A model generated the notes under the pieces. The model was not told where the DNA came from, did not search any database, and saw only the letters and a program-made list of their open reading frames with translations. A program made the translations under genes and the position numbers. From assembly GCA_029961685.1 (NCBI GenBank), contig JARWKL010000001.1, positions 31,632,295-31,696,294 on the forward strand: a stretch of 64,000 nt of DNA. Reading direction: 5' to 3'. Shown in pieces: positions 1-10,860 of the stretch (position 1 is the first letter of the stretch; each line of letters starts with the position of its first letter). This DNA is from Aristolochia californica (taxonomy: Eukaryota; Streptophyta; Magnoliopsida; Piperales; Aristolochiaceae).

Positions 1-304
1 CCATTTTAGATGTACTCTTTTTACTTAAATCAAAACTTTGAGTTTTTGCTCCCCCTTCATCCTATAAACAAAAAAAGGCAAATAGATCACAACTAAATGA
101 AAATTTTAGAGTTTATGTATGGAAAAAATTTAAAACAATATCAAATGTAAGTAAAGAAAATTTATTCACACTCCACAAATGAACAAAAACATTTTGTTAT
201 CCAAGTTTGGGAAATTCTGCAAGTTCAACCCTTATAGCTTGGAATTTTATAAGAAAGAGATTTTTCCTACACATGTTTTAAGAGTGGATATGCATGCCTG
301 AAAC
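1..304 (+). repeat. Partial satellite monomer at the left edge
   Basis: This is the last 300 or so bases of a monomer, from the 'ccattttagatgta' landmark to the 'gcctgaaac' just before the first anchor. It is cut by the window edge and not by a rearrangement. Its hairpin arm is altered (gagatttttcc in place of gagatttcttc). Confidence 0.95.
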
Positions 305-1605
305 ATGTTAAAGATGCAAATGACCTATAGATCCAAAGCTTTTAAAGAGAATAACAAACGCTCAGTAAATTCTCAAGTGAACGTGCGGTGGAATATTTAC
401 CTGAGTCAAACAAGCCATTATTTGGCCCATTTACAAAAACCTGACCTAACAATCATAGATGATTGTAAAGTGATTTATCATGCATAACGGGCTATATTTT
501 TGTAAGGAATGACCTATGGATTGGTAGTCAACATTCAGTTCAAAATCCCCCGCCTCCCCCTTTTCCTCTCGATTGCAAAACATGAAATATAAAAACTAAA
601 ATGAGCTTAGAGTCCCTAAAAATTATAGAGACTCTGTGGAATTATCTCTCTGTACATTTGTGCATTGTGCATTTCCATTTTAGATGTACACTTTTTTCTT
701 AAATCAAAAGTTTGATTTTTCGCTCTCCCTTCATCCTGAAAATAAAAAAGGCAAATAGATGACAACAAAATGAAAATTTAAGAGTTTATGTATGGAAAAA
801 AAATTTTAAACAATAACGAATGTTAGTAAATAAAATTTATTCAAACACCAAATATGAACACAAAAATTTTTTTATCCAAGTTTTGGAATTCCACTAGTTC
901 AACCCTAATAGCTTGGAATTTTATAAGGAAGAGATTTTTTCTACACCTATTTTAAAAATGGATATGCATGCTTGAAACATCTTAAAGATGCAAATGACCT
1001 AAGGATCCAAAGCTTTTAAAGAGAATAACTAACGCACATTAAATTCTCAAGTAAATGTGCAGTGGGATATTTACCCGAGTCAAACAAGCCATTATTTTGC
1101 CTATTCAGAAAAAGCTGACCTAACAATCATAGATAATTGTAAAGTGATTTATCATCCGATCATTCGTAACGGGCTATATTTTTGTCAGAAATGACTTATG
1201 TATTGGGAGTCAACACTCAATTAAAAATCCCCAGCCTCCCCCTTTTGCCCATGATTGCAAAACCTGAGAAATAAAAACTAAAAATTGCTGTCAGTCCCTA
1301 AAAATTACAGAGACTTTTGGAATTAACTCTCTATACATTTGGGCATATTGCATTTCCATTTTAGAGGTACACTTTTTTCTTGAATCAAAACTCTGAGTTT
1401 TTCGCTCTCCCTTCATCCCGTAAACAAAAAAAGGCAAATAGATCACAACAAAATGAAAATTTTGAAAATTATGTATGGAAAAAATTTAAAGCAACAAATA
1501 ATGTTAGTAAAGAAAATTTTTGACACCCCACAAATGAACACAAAAGCTTTGTTATCCAAGTTAGGGAAATTCCACAAGTTCAACCCTTATAGCTTGGAAT
1601 TTTAT

Positions 1606-1621
1606 AAGAAAGAGATTTCTT
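1606..1621. other. Potential hairpin AAGAAA-gaga-TTTCTT (one example of a per-monomer element)
   Basis: Perfect 6-bp arms surround a 4-base loop in 'aagaaagagatttctt'. Beyond one mismatch the flanking 'ta' on each side extends the stem. It lies at phase about 620-635 in nearly every monomer and is also a purine/pyrimidine switch. Clear exceptions are the altered copy at 251-266 and the deletion at 49.3 kb. Confidence 0.75.
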
Positions 1622-1901
1622 CTACACACGTTTTAAAAATGGATATGCATGCTTGAAACATGTTAAAGATGCAAATGACCTATGGATCCAAAGCTTTTAA
1701 AGAGAATAACAAACGCTTGTTAAATCCTCAAGTGAATGTGCAGAGGGATATTTACCCGAGTCAAACAAGCCATTATTTTTCCCTTTTACAAAAAGTTGAC
1801 CTAACAATCATAGATGATTGTAAAGTTATTTATCATACGTAACGGGCAATATTTTTTTAAAAAATGACTTTTGGATTGGGAGTCAACACTCAATTAAAAA
1901 T

Positions 1902-1923
1902 CCCCCGCCTCCCCCTTTTCCCC
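1902..1923 (-). other. C-rich tract, minus-strand G-rich (example of a per-monomer element)
   Basis: Once per monomer, at phase about 242-264, there is a run of the form C5-G-CC-T-C5-TTTT-C3/4, the only strongly GC-rich part of an AT-rich repeat. On the minus strand this gives G3-4, G5, GG and G5 runs, which could form a two-layer or mixed G-quadruplex, with an i-motif opposite. Monomer 16275 lost it by deletion (about 16505). Confidence 0.7.
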
Positions 1924-4348
1924 ACGATTGCAAAACCTGAGATTAAAAAACTATAAAGAGCTTATAATTCCTAAAAATTATAGACACTCTTTGGTATTAT
2001 CTCTCTAAACATTTTTGCATTGTGCTTTTCCATTTTAGATGTACACTTTTTTCTTAAATAAAAACTTTTGAGTTTTCACTCTCCCTTCGTTCCGTAAACA
2101 AAAAAGCCAAATAGTTCACAACAAAATAAAAAATTTTAAGTTTAAGTATGGAAAAAATTTAAAACAATAAAAAATGTAAGTAAAGAAAATTTATTCACAC
2201 ACCACAAATGAAGACAAAAGTTTTGTGATCCAAGTTTGGGAAATTCCACAAGTTCAACCCTAATAGCTTCGAATTTTATAAGAAAGAGATTTCTTCCATA
2301 CATGTTTTAAAAATGGATATGGATGCTTGAAACATGTTAAAGATACAAATGACCTATGGATCCAAAACTTTTAATGAGAATAACAAAAGCTCATTAAATT
2401 TTCAACTGAATGTGCGGTGGGATATTTACCCGAGTCAAATAAGCCATTATTTTGCCCATTTACAAAAAGTTGAACTAACTATCTTAGATGATTGTAAAGT
2501 GATTTATTATGCGTAAAAGGCTATATTTTTGTAAGAAATGACTTTTGGATTGGGAGTCAGCACTCAGTTAAAAATCCCCCGCCTCCCCCTTTTCCCAACA
2601 ATTGCAAAACTTCAGATATAAAAACTAAAAAGAGCTTAAAATTCCTAAAAATTACAGACACTCTTGGGAATTATCTTTCTCTACATTTGTGCATTGTGCA
2701 TGTCCATTTTAGATTTACACTTTTTTCATCAATCAAAACTTTCTGTTTTCACTCTCCCTTCATCTCATAAAAAAAAAGGCAAACAAATCACAACAAAATT
2801 AAAGTTTTAGAGTTTATGTAAGGAAAAAATTTAAACCAATAAAAAATGTAAGTAAATAAAATTTATTGACACACCACAAATGAACACAAAAGTTTTGTTA
2901 TCCAAGTTTGGGAAATTCCACTAGTTCAACCCTAATAGCTTGGAATTTTAGAAGAAAGGTATTTCTTCTACACATGTTGTAAAAATGGAAATGCATGATT
3001 GACACATGTTAAAGATACAAATGACCTATGGATCCAAACATTTTTAAGAGAATAAAAAACACTCATTAAATTATCAAGTGAACGTGAGGTGGGATATTTA
3101 CCCGAGTCAAACAAGCCATTATTTTCCCCATTTACAAAAAGCTGACCTAACAATAATGGATGATTGTAAAGTTATTTATCATGTGTAACGGGCTATATTT
3201 TTTTAAGAAAAGACTTATGGATTGGGATTGAAAACTCAGTTAAAAATTCCCCGCCTCCCCCTTTTCCTGATGATTGCAAAACCTGAGATATAAAAACTAA
3301 AAGGAGCTTACAATCCCTAAAAATTACAGACACTTTTTGGAATTATCTCTCTCTACATTTGTGCATTGTGCATTTCCATTTTAGATGTAAAATTTTTTCT
3401 CAAATCTAAACTTTGAGTTTTCCCTTTCCTTCATCCCATAAACAAAAAAAGACAAAAAGATCACAACAAAGTGAAAATTTTAGGGTTTATGTGACAAAAA
3501 AATTTAAAACAAAAACAAATGTAAGTAAAGAAATTTTTTTCACACATCACAAAAGAACACAAATCGTTATCCAAGTTTGGGAAATTCCACTAGTTCAACC
3601 CTAATAGCTTGGAATTTTAAAAGAAAGAGATTTCTTGTACACATGTTTTAAAAATGGATATGCATGCTTGAAACATGTTAAAGATACAAATGACCTTTGG
3701 ATCCAAAGCTTTTCAAGAGAATAACAAACGCTCATTAAATTCTCAAGTGAACATGAGGTGGGATATTTAACAGAGTCAAACAAGCCATTATTTTGCCCAA
3801 TTACAAAAAGCTGACCTAACAATCATAGATGATTGTAAAGTGATTAATCATGCATAACGGGCTGTATTTTTGTAAGAAATGACTTATGGATTGGGAGTCA
3901 ACACCAGTTAAAAATCACCCGCCTCCTCCTTTTCCCTACAATTTCAAAACCTAAGAATTAAAAACTAAAAAGAGCTTACAATCGCTAAAAATAACAGACA
4001 CACTTCGGAATGATCTCTTTCTACATTGCTGCATTGTGCATTTCTATTTTAGTTGTACACTTTTTTCTTAAACCAAAACATTGAGTTTTCGCTGTCCCTT
4101 CATCCCGTAAACAAAAAAGGCAAATAGATCACAACAAAAATGAAAATTTAAGAATTTATAAATGGAAAAAATTTAAAACAATAACTAATGTAAGTTAATA
4201 AAATTTATTCACACACCAAAAATGAACACACAAAGTTTTGTTATCCAAATTTTGGAAATTCCACAAGTTCAACCCTAATAGCTTGGAGTTTTAAAAGAGA
4301 GAGATTTCTTCTACACACGTTTTAAAAAAGAATATGCTTGCTTGAAAC

Positions 4349-6999
4349 ATGTTAAAGATGAAAATGACCTATGGATCCAAACCTTTTAAAGAAAATAACG
4401 AACGCTCATTAAATTATCAAGTGAACGTGCAATGGGATATTTACGCGAGTCAAACAACCCATTATTTTGCCCATTTACAAAAAGCTGACCTAACAATCAT
4501 AGATGATTTTAAAGTGATTTATCATGTGTAATGGGCTATATTTTTGTAAGAAATAAATTATGGATTGGGTGTCAACACTCAGTTAAAAATCCCCCCGCCT
4601 CCCCCTTTTCCCAACGATTGCAAAACCTCGGATATAAAAACTAAAAAGAGCTTACAATCCCTAAAAATTACATACACTTTTTGGAATTTTCTCTCTCTAC
4701 ATTTGTGCATTGTGCATTTCCATTTTAGATGTACACTTTTTTCTTAAATCAAAACTTTGAGTTTCCGCTCTCCCTTCATCCTGTAAACAAAAAAAGGCAA
4801 TTAGATCACAACAAAATGAAATTTTTTTGAGTTTATGTATGCAAAAAGAAAATTTATTCACACACCACAAATGAACACAAAAGTGTTGTAATCCAAGTTT
4901 TTGAAATTCCACTAGTTCAATCTTAATAGCTTGGACTTTAATAAGAAAGAGATTTCTTCTACACAAGTGTTGAAAATGGTTATGCATGCTTGAAACATGT
5001 TAAAGATGCCAATAACCTATCGATCCAAAGCTTTTAAAGAGAATAACAAACACTCAATAAATTATCAACCGAACGTGCGGTGGGATATTTACCCGAGTAA
5101 AATAAGCCATTATTTTGCCCATTTACAAAAAGTTGTCCTAACAATCTTTGATGACTATAAAGTGATTTACCATCTGTAATGGGCTATATTTTTGTTAGAA
5201 ATGATTGATGGATTGGGAGTCAACACTCAGTTAAAACACCCCCGCCTCCCCCTTTTCCGACGATAGGAAAACCGGACATATAAAAACAACAGAGAGCATA
5301 CAATCCCCAAAAATTACAAACACTCTTCGGAATTATCTCTCTCTACATTTTTGCATTGTGCATTTCTATTTTAGATGTATATTTTTTTCTTAAATCAAAA
5401 CTTTGAGTTTTCGCTCTCCCTTCATCCCGTAAACAAAAAAAGGCAAATGGATCACAACAATATCAAACTTTAACAATTTATGGAAGGAAAAAATTTTCAA
5501 CAAATGTAAGCAAAAAAATTTATTCACACACCAACAATGAACACAAAAGTTTTGTTATTCAAGTTTGGTAAACTCCACTAGTTCAACACTAATAGCTTGA
5601 AATTTTATAAGAGAGATTTCTTCTACACATGCTTTAAAAATGGATATGCTTGCTTGAAACATGTTAAAGATGCAATTGACCTATGGATCCAAAGCTTTTA
5701 AAGAGAATAACAAATGCTCATTAAATTATCAAGTGAACGTGCAGTGGGATATTTACCTGAGTCAAACAATCCATTATTTTTCCCATTTACAAAAAGTTGA
5801 CCTATCATAGATGATTGTAAAGTAATTTATCATGCGTAACGGGCTATATTTTTGTAAGAAATGAATTATGGATTGGGTGTCAACACTCAGTTAAAAATCC
5901 CCCGCCTCCCCTCCCCAACGATTGCAAAACCTCGGATATAAAAACTACAAAGAGCTTACAATCCCTAAAAGTGACATACACTCTTTGGAATTATCTCTCT
6001 CTAGATTTGTGCATAGTGCATTTCCATTTTAGATGTACACTATTTTCTTAAATCAAAGCTTTGAGTTTTCGCCCTCCCTTCATCTTGTAAACAAAAAAAG
6101 GTAAATAGATCACAACAAAATGAAAATTTTAGAGTTTATGTATCGAAACTAATTTAAAACAATAACAAATGTAAGTAAAGAAAATTTATTCATACACCAC
6201 AAATGAACACAAAAGTTTTGTAATCTAAGTTTGGGAAATTCCACTAGTTCAACCCTAATTGCTTGGACTATTATAAGAAAAAGATTTCTTCTACACAAGT
6301 TTTAAAAATGGATATGCATGCTTGAGACATGTTAAAGATGCAAATAACCTATGGATCCAAAGCTTTTAAAGAGAATAACAAACGCTCATTAAATTATCAA
6401 GTGAACGTCAGTGGGATATTTTCCCGAGTGAAATTAGCCATTACTTTGCCATTTACAAAAAGCTGACCTAACAATCGTAGATGATTGTAAAGTGATTTAC
6501 CATGTGTAGTGCCCTATATTTTTGTATGAAATGACTTATGGATTGGGAGTCAACACTTAGTTAAAACACCCCCGCCTCCCCCTTTTCCCGACAATTGGAA
6601 AACCTAAGAAATAAAAAGGAAAAAGAGCTAACAGTCCCTAAAAATTATAGACACTCTTCGAAATTATCTCTCTCTACATTTGTTCATTGTGCATTTCCAT
6701 TTTAGATCAACACTTTTTTCTTAAATCAAAACTTAGAGTTTTCGCTCTCCCTTCATCCCGTAAACATCAAAGACAAATAGATCACAACAAAATAAAAATT
6801 TAATAGTTTATGAATGGAAAAAATTTAAAACAAACAAAATTGTAAGTGAAGAAAATTTATTCACACACCACAAATGAACACTAAAGTTTAGTTATCCAAG
6901 TTTGGGAAATTCAACTAGTTCTACCCTAATAGCTTCAATTTTTAAAAGAGGGAGATTTCTTCTACAATAGTTTTAAAAATGGATATGCATGCTTGAAAC
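4349..6999 (+). repeat. Dimeric block I: two alternating monomer variants
   Basis: Monomers at 4349 and 5661 (type B) share 'atatgcttgcttg', 'attgggtgtcaacac' and 'acatacactc' or a close form. Those at 4997 and 6329 (type A) share 'aaataacctat' or 'caataacctat', 'gttaaaacacccccg' and 'ggaaaacc'. The repeat unit is therefore about 1.3 kb. The 4349 monomer is short (648 bp): around 4828 about 27 bp between 'gtatg' and 'aaagaaaattta' are gone. The matching block is 10861-13540. The best pairs are 4349 with 11527, 4997 with 12194 and 5661 with 12867, a displacement of about 7.2 kb. Confidence 0.8.
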
Positions 7000-7051
7000 A
7001 TGTTAAAGATCCAAATGACCTATGGATCCAAAGCTTTTATAGAGAATAACA

Positions 7052-7055
7052 AACG
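7052..7055 (+). other. 23-bp deletion junction at an AACG direct repeat
   Basis: Normal monomers have AACG twice, 23 bp apart, around 'ctcattaaattctcaagtg'. Here a single AACG remains and the sequence between is absent. The monomer spacing is 648 bp, which matches the loss. Confidence 0.85.
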
Positions 7056-7794
7056 TGCGGTGGGATATTACTTGAGTCAAACAAGCCATTATTTTCCCAT
7101 TTACAAAAAGCTAACCTAACAATCATAGATGATTGTATATTGATATATCATGCGCAACGGGCTATAATTTTGTAAGAAATGACATAAGGATTGGGAGTCA
7201 ACACTTAGTTAAAAATCCTCCACCTCCCCCTTTTCCCGACGATTACAAAACCTGAGAAATGAAAACTAAAAAGAGTTTACAATCTCTAAAGATTACAGAC
7301 ACTCTTTGAAATTATCTCCCTCTACTTTTGAACATTGTTCATTTTCATTTTAAATGTACACTTTTTTCTTATATCAAAACTTTGAGTTTTCGCTCTCCTT
7401 TCATCCAATAAACAAAAAAAGGCGAATAGATCACAACAAAATTAAAATTTTAGAGTTGATGAAAGGAAAAAATTTAAACCAATAATAAATTTAAGTAAAG
7501 AAAATTTATTCGACACCACAAATGAACACAAAAGGTTTTTTATCCGAGTTTGGAAAATTCCACTATTTCTACCCTAATAGCTTGGAATTTTATAAGAAAG
7601 AGATTTCTTCTACACATGTTTTAAAAATGGATATGCATGCCAGAAACATATTAAAGATGCAAATGCCCTATGGTTCAAAAGCTTTTAAAGCGAATAACAA
7701 ACGCTCACTAAATTGTCAAGTGAACGTGCGGTGGGATATTTACCCGAGTAAAAGAAGCCATTATATTGCCCATTTACAAAATGTTGACCTAACA

Positions 7795-7799
7795 ATCAT
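7795..7799 (+). other. 25-bp deletion junction at an ATCAT direct repeat
   Basis: The usual 'caatcatagatgattg...tttatcatgcg' contains ATCAT twice, 25 bp apart. Here one copy remains and reads directly into 'gtataacggg'. The spacing to the next anchor is 647 bp. The deletion also fuses an open frame across the junction, giving the 102-codon frame at 7522-7830. Confidence 0.85.
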
Positions 7800-10408
7800 G
7801 TATAACGGGCAATTTTTTTGTGTGAAATGAATTATTGATTGGGTGTCAACACTCGGTTAAAAATCCCCTGCCTCCCCCTTTTCCCGACGATTGCAAAACC
7901 TGAGATATAAAACTAAAAGGAGCTCACAATCCCTAAAAATTACAGACTCTCTTTGGAATTAACTCTCTCAACATTTGTACATTGTTCATTTCCATTTTAG
8001 ATGTACACTTTTTTCTTAAATCAAAACTTTGAGTTTTCACTCTCCCTTCATCTTGTAAACAAAAAAGGCAAATAGATCACAACAAAATGAAAATTTTAGA
8101 GTTTATGTACAGAAAAAATTTAAAACAATAACAAATGTAAGTAAAGAAAATTTATTCCCGCACAACAAATGAAAACAAAAGTTTTGTTATCCATGTTTTG
8201 GAAATTCCACTAGTTCAACCCTAATAGCTTGGAATTTTATAAGAAAGTTATTTCTTCAACACTTGTTTTAAAAATTCATATGCAGGCTTGAAACATGTTA
8301 AAGATGAAAATGACCTATAGATCCAAAGCTTTTGAAGAGAATAACAAACACTCATAAATTCTCAAGTGAACGTGCGGTGGGATATCTACTCGAGTCAAAC
8401 AAGCCATTATTTTGCCCATTTACAAAAAGCTGACCTAAAAAATAAAGATGTTTGTAAAGTGATTTATCTTGCGTAACGGGCTATATTTTTCAAAGAAAAG
8501 ACTTACTGATTGGGAGTCAACACTCAGTTAAAAATCCCCCGCCTCCCCCTTTTCCCGACAATTGCAAAACCATAGATAAAAAAACTAAAAGGAGCTTACA
8601 ATCCCTAAAAATTACAGAAACTCTTCGGAATTATCTCTCTCTACATTTGTGCATTGTGCATTTCCATTTTAAATGTACATTTTCTTCTTAAATAAAAACT
8701 TTGAGTTTTCGCTCTTCCTTCATCCCGTAAACAAAAAAGGGCAAATAGATCACAACAAATTGAAAATTTTAGAATTTATATAAGGAAAAAAATTAAAACA
8801 ATAACAAATGTAAGTAAAGAAAATTTATTCACACACCAGAAATTAACACAAAAGTTTTGTTATCATAGTTTGGGAAAGACCACTAGTTCGACCCTAATAG
8901 ATTGGAATTTTATAAGAAAGTGATATTTTCTATACTTTTTTTAACGATTCATATAAAGGCTTGAAACATTTTAAAGATGAAAAGACCTATTAATCCAAAG
9001 TTTTTAAAGAGAATAACAAACGCTCATTAAATTCTCAAACGTGCGGAGGGATATTTACCCGAGTCAAGCAAGTCATTATTTTGCCCATTTAGAAAAAGAA
9101 GACCTTAAAATCATAGATGATTCTCAAGTAATTTATCTTGCATAACGGGCAATATTTTTGAAAGAAAAGACTTATGGTTTGGGAGTCAACACTCAGTTAA
9201 AAATCCCCCGCCTCCCCCTTTTCCGGACGATTGCAAAACCTGAAATATAAAAACTAAAAGGAGCTTATAATCCCTAAAAATTACAGACACTCTTTGGAAT
9301 TATCTCACTCTACATTTGTGAATTGTGCATTTCCATTTTAGATGTATACTTTTTTCTAAAATCATAACTTTTAGCTTTCGTTCTCCCTTCATCCCGTAAA
9401 CAAAAAAAGGCAAACGGAGCACAACTAAAAGAAAATTGTATAGTTTAAGTAAGGAAAAAATTTAAAACAATAAAAAATGTATGTAAATAAAATTTATTCA
9501 CACACCACAAATCAACACAAAAGTTTTGTTATCCATGTTTGGGAAATTCCACTAGTTCAACCCTATTAGCTTGGAATTTTATAAGAAAGAGATTTCTTCT
9601 ACAATTGTTCTAAAAATGGATATGCATGCTTGAAACATGTTAAATACTCAAACGACCTATGGATCCAAAGCTTTTAAAGAGAATAACAAACACTCATTAA
9701 GTTCTCAAGTGAACGTGTGGTGGGATCTTTACCCGAGTCAAACAAGCCGTTATTTTCCCCATTTACAAAAAGCTTACCTAAAAATCATAGATGATTGTAA
9801 AGTGATTTATCTTACGTAACGGGCTATAGTTTTCAAAGAAAAGACTTATGGATTGGGAGTCAACTTTCAGTTAAAAAGCCCCCGCCTCCCCTTTTTCCTG
9901 ACTATTGCAAAACCCTAGATATAAAAACTAAAAGGAGCTTACAATCCCTAAAAATTACAGAAACTCTTAAGAATTATCTCTCTCTACATTTGTGCATTGT
10001 CCATTTCCATTTTAAATGTACACTTTTTTCTTAAATCAAAACTTTGAGTTTTCGCTCTCCCTTCATCCCGTAAACAAAAAAGTGCAAATAGATTACAACA
10101 AATGGAAAATTTTAGAGTTTATGTAAGGAAAAAATTTAAAACAATAACAAATGTAAGTAAAGAAAATTTATTCACACACCATAAATGAACACAAAAGTTT
10201 TTCTATCCAAGTTTGGGAAATTCCACTTGTTCAACCCTAATAGATTGGAATTTTACAAGAAAGTGATTTCTTCTACACTTGTTTTAAAAATTCATATGCA
10301 GGCTTGAAACATGTTAAAGATGAAAATGACCTATTCATGCAAATCTTTGAAAGTGAATAACAAACGCTCATTAAATTCTTAAGTGAACGTGTGGTGGGAT
10401 CTTTACCC

Positions 10409-10415
10409 GAGTCAA
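10409..10415 (+). other. 122-bp deletion junction at a GAGTCAA direct repeat
   Basis: A full monomer carries GAGTCAA at phases 99 and 221. Here 'acccgagtcaa' runs straight into 'cactcagttaaaaatc', so one repeat and the 115 bp between the two copies are missing. The monomer measures 550 bp, close to 672 minus 122. This is the clearest repeat-mediated deletion in the window. Confidence 0.92.
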
Positions 10416-10860
10416 CACTCAGTTAAAAATCCCCCGCCTCCCCCTTTTCTCGACGATTGCAAAACCGGAGATATAAAAACTAAAAGGAGCTTACAATCCC
10501 TAAAAATTATAGACACACTTTGGAATTATCTCTCTCTACATTTGTGCATCATGCATTTCCATCTTAGATGTACACTTCTTTTTTAAATCAAAACTTTGAA
10601 GTTTCACTCTTCCTTCATCCCATAAAAAAAAGGCAAATAGATCACAACAAAATGAAAATTTTAGAGTTTACGTATGGAAACTAATTCAAAAAAATAACAA
10701 ATGTACATAAATAAAATTTATTCATACACCACAAATGAACATAAAAGTTTTGTGATCCAAGTTTGGGAAATTCCACTTGTTCAACCCTAATATCTTGGAA
10801 TTTTATATAAAAGAGATTTCTTCTACACATGTTTTAAAAATAGATATGCATGCTAGAAAT

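Larger units (their letters stand above)
305..4348 (+). repeat. Block of six ordinary monomers (BamHI-HindIII box type)
   Basis: Monomers start at 305, 979, 1660, 2334, 3006 and 3675, with spacings of 669-681 bp. Typical markers are 'ccaaagcttttaaag' (the BamHI site GGATCC followed by a HindIII site; the HindIII part is lost at 2334 and 3006), 'acctgagatataaaaac' and 'gagctta', and 'aaaacaata' in the A-rich half. There is no internal rearrangement larger than a few bases. Confidence 0.93.
7000..10860 (+). repeat. Block of six monomers with three deletions and a local variant
   Basis: Monomers start at 7000, 7648, 8295, 8968, 9637 and 10311. Those at 7000, 7648 and 10311 are shortened by about 23, 25 and 122 bp (separate entries). 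The monomers at 8295, 8968 and 9637 share 'aaagaaaagactta' where the rest of the array has 'taagaaatgactta'. The approaches to 8295 and 10311 share 'ttcatatgcaggcttg' and 'gatgaaaatgacctat', which suggests copying over three units (2,016 bp). Confidence 0.85.

Noticed and set aside
466..492. CENP-B box at 'atcatgcataacggg' and its equivalents in every monomer
   Set aside because: Aligned to the essential CENP-B positions, the consensus form ('atcatgcgtaacggg') matches only about six of nine; TTCG and the central A are missing.
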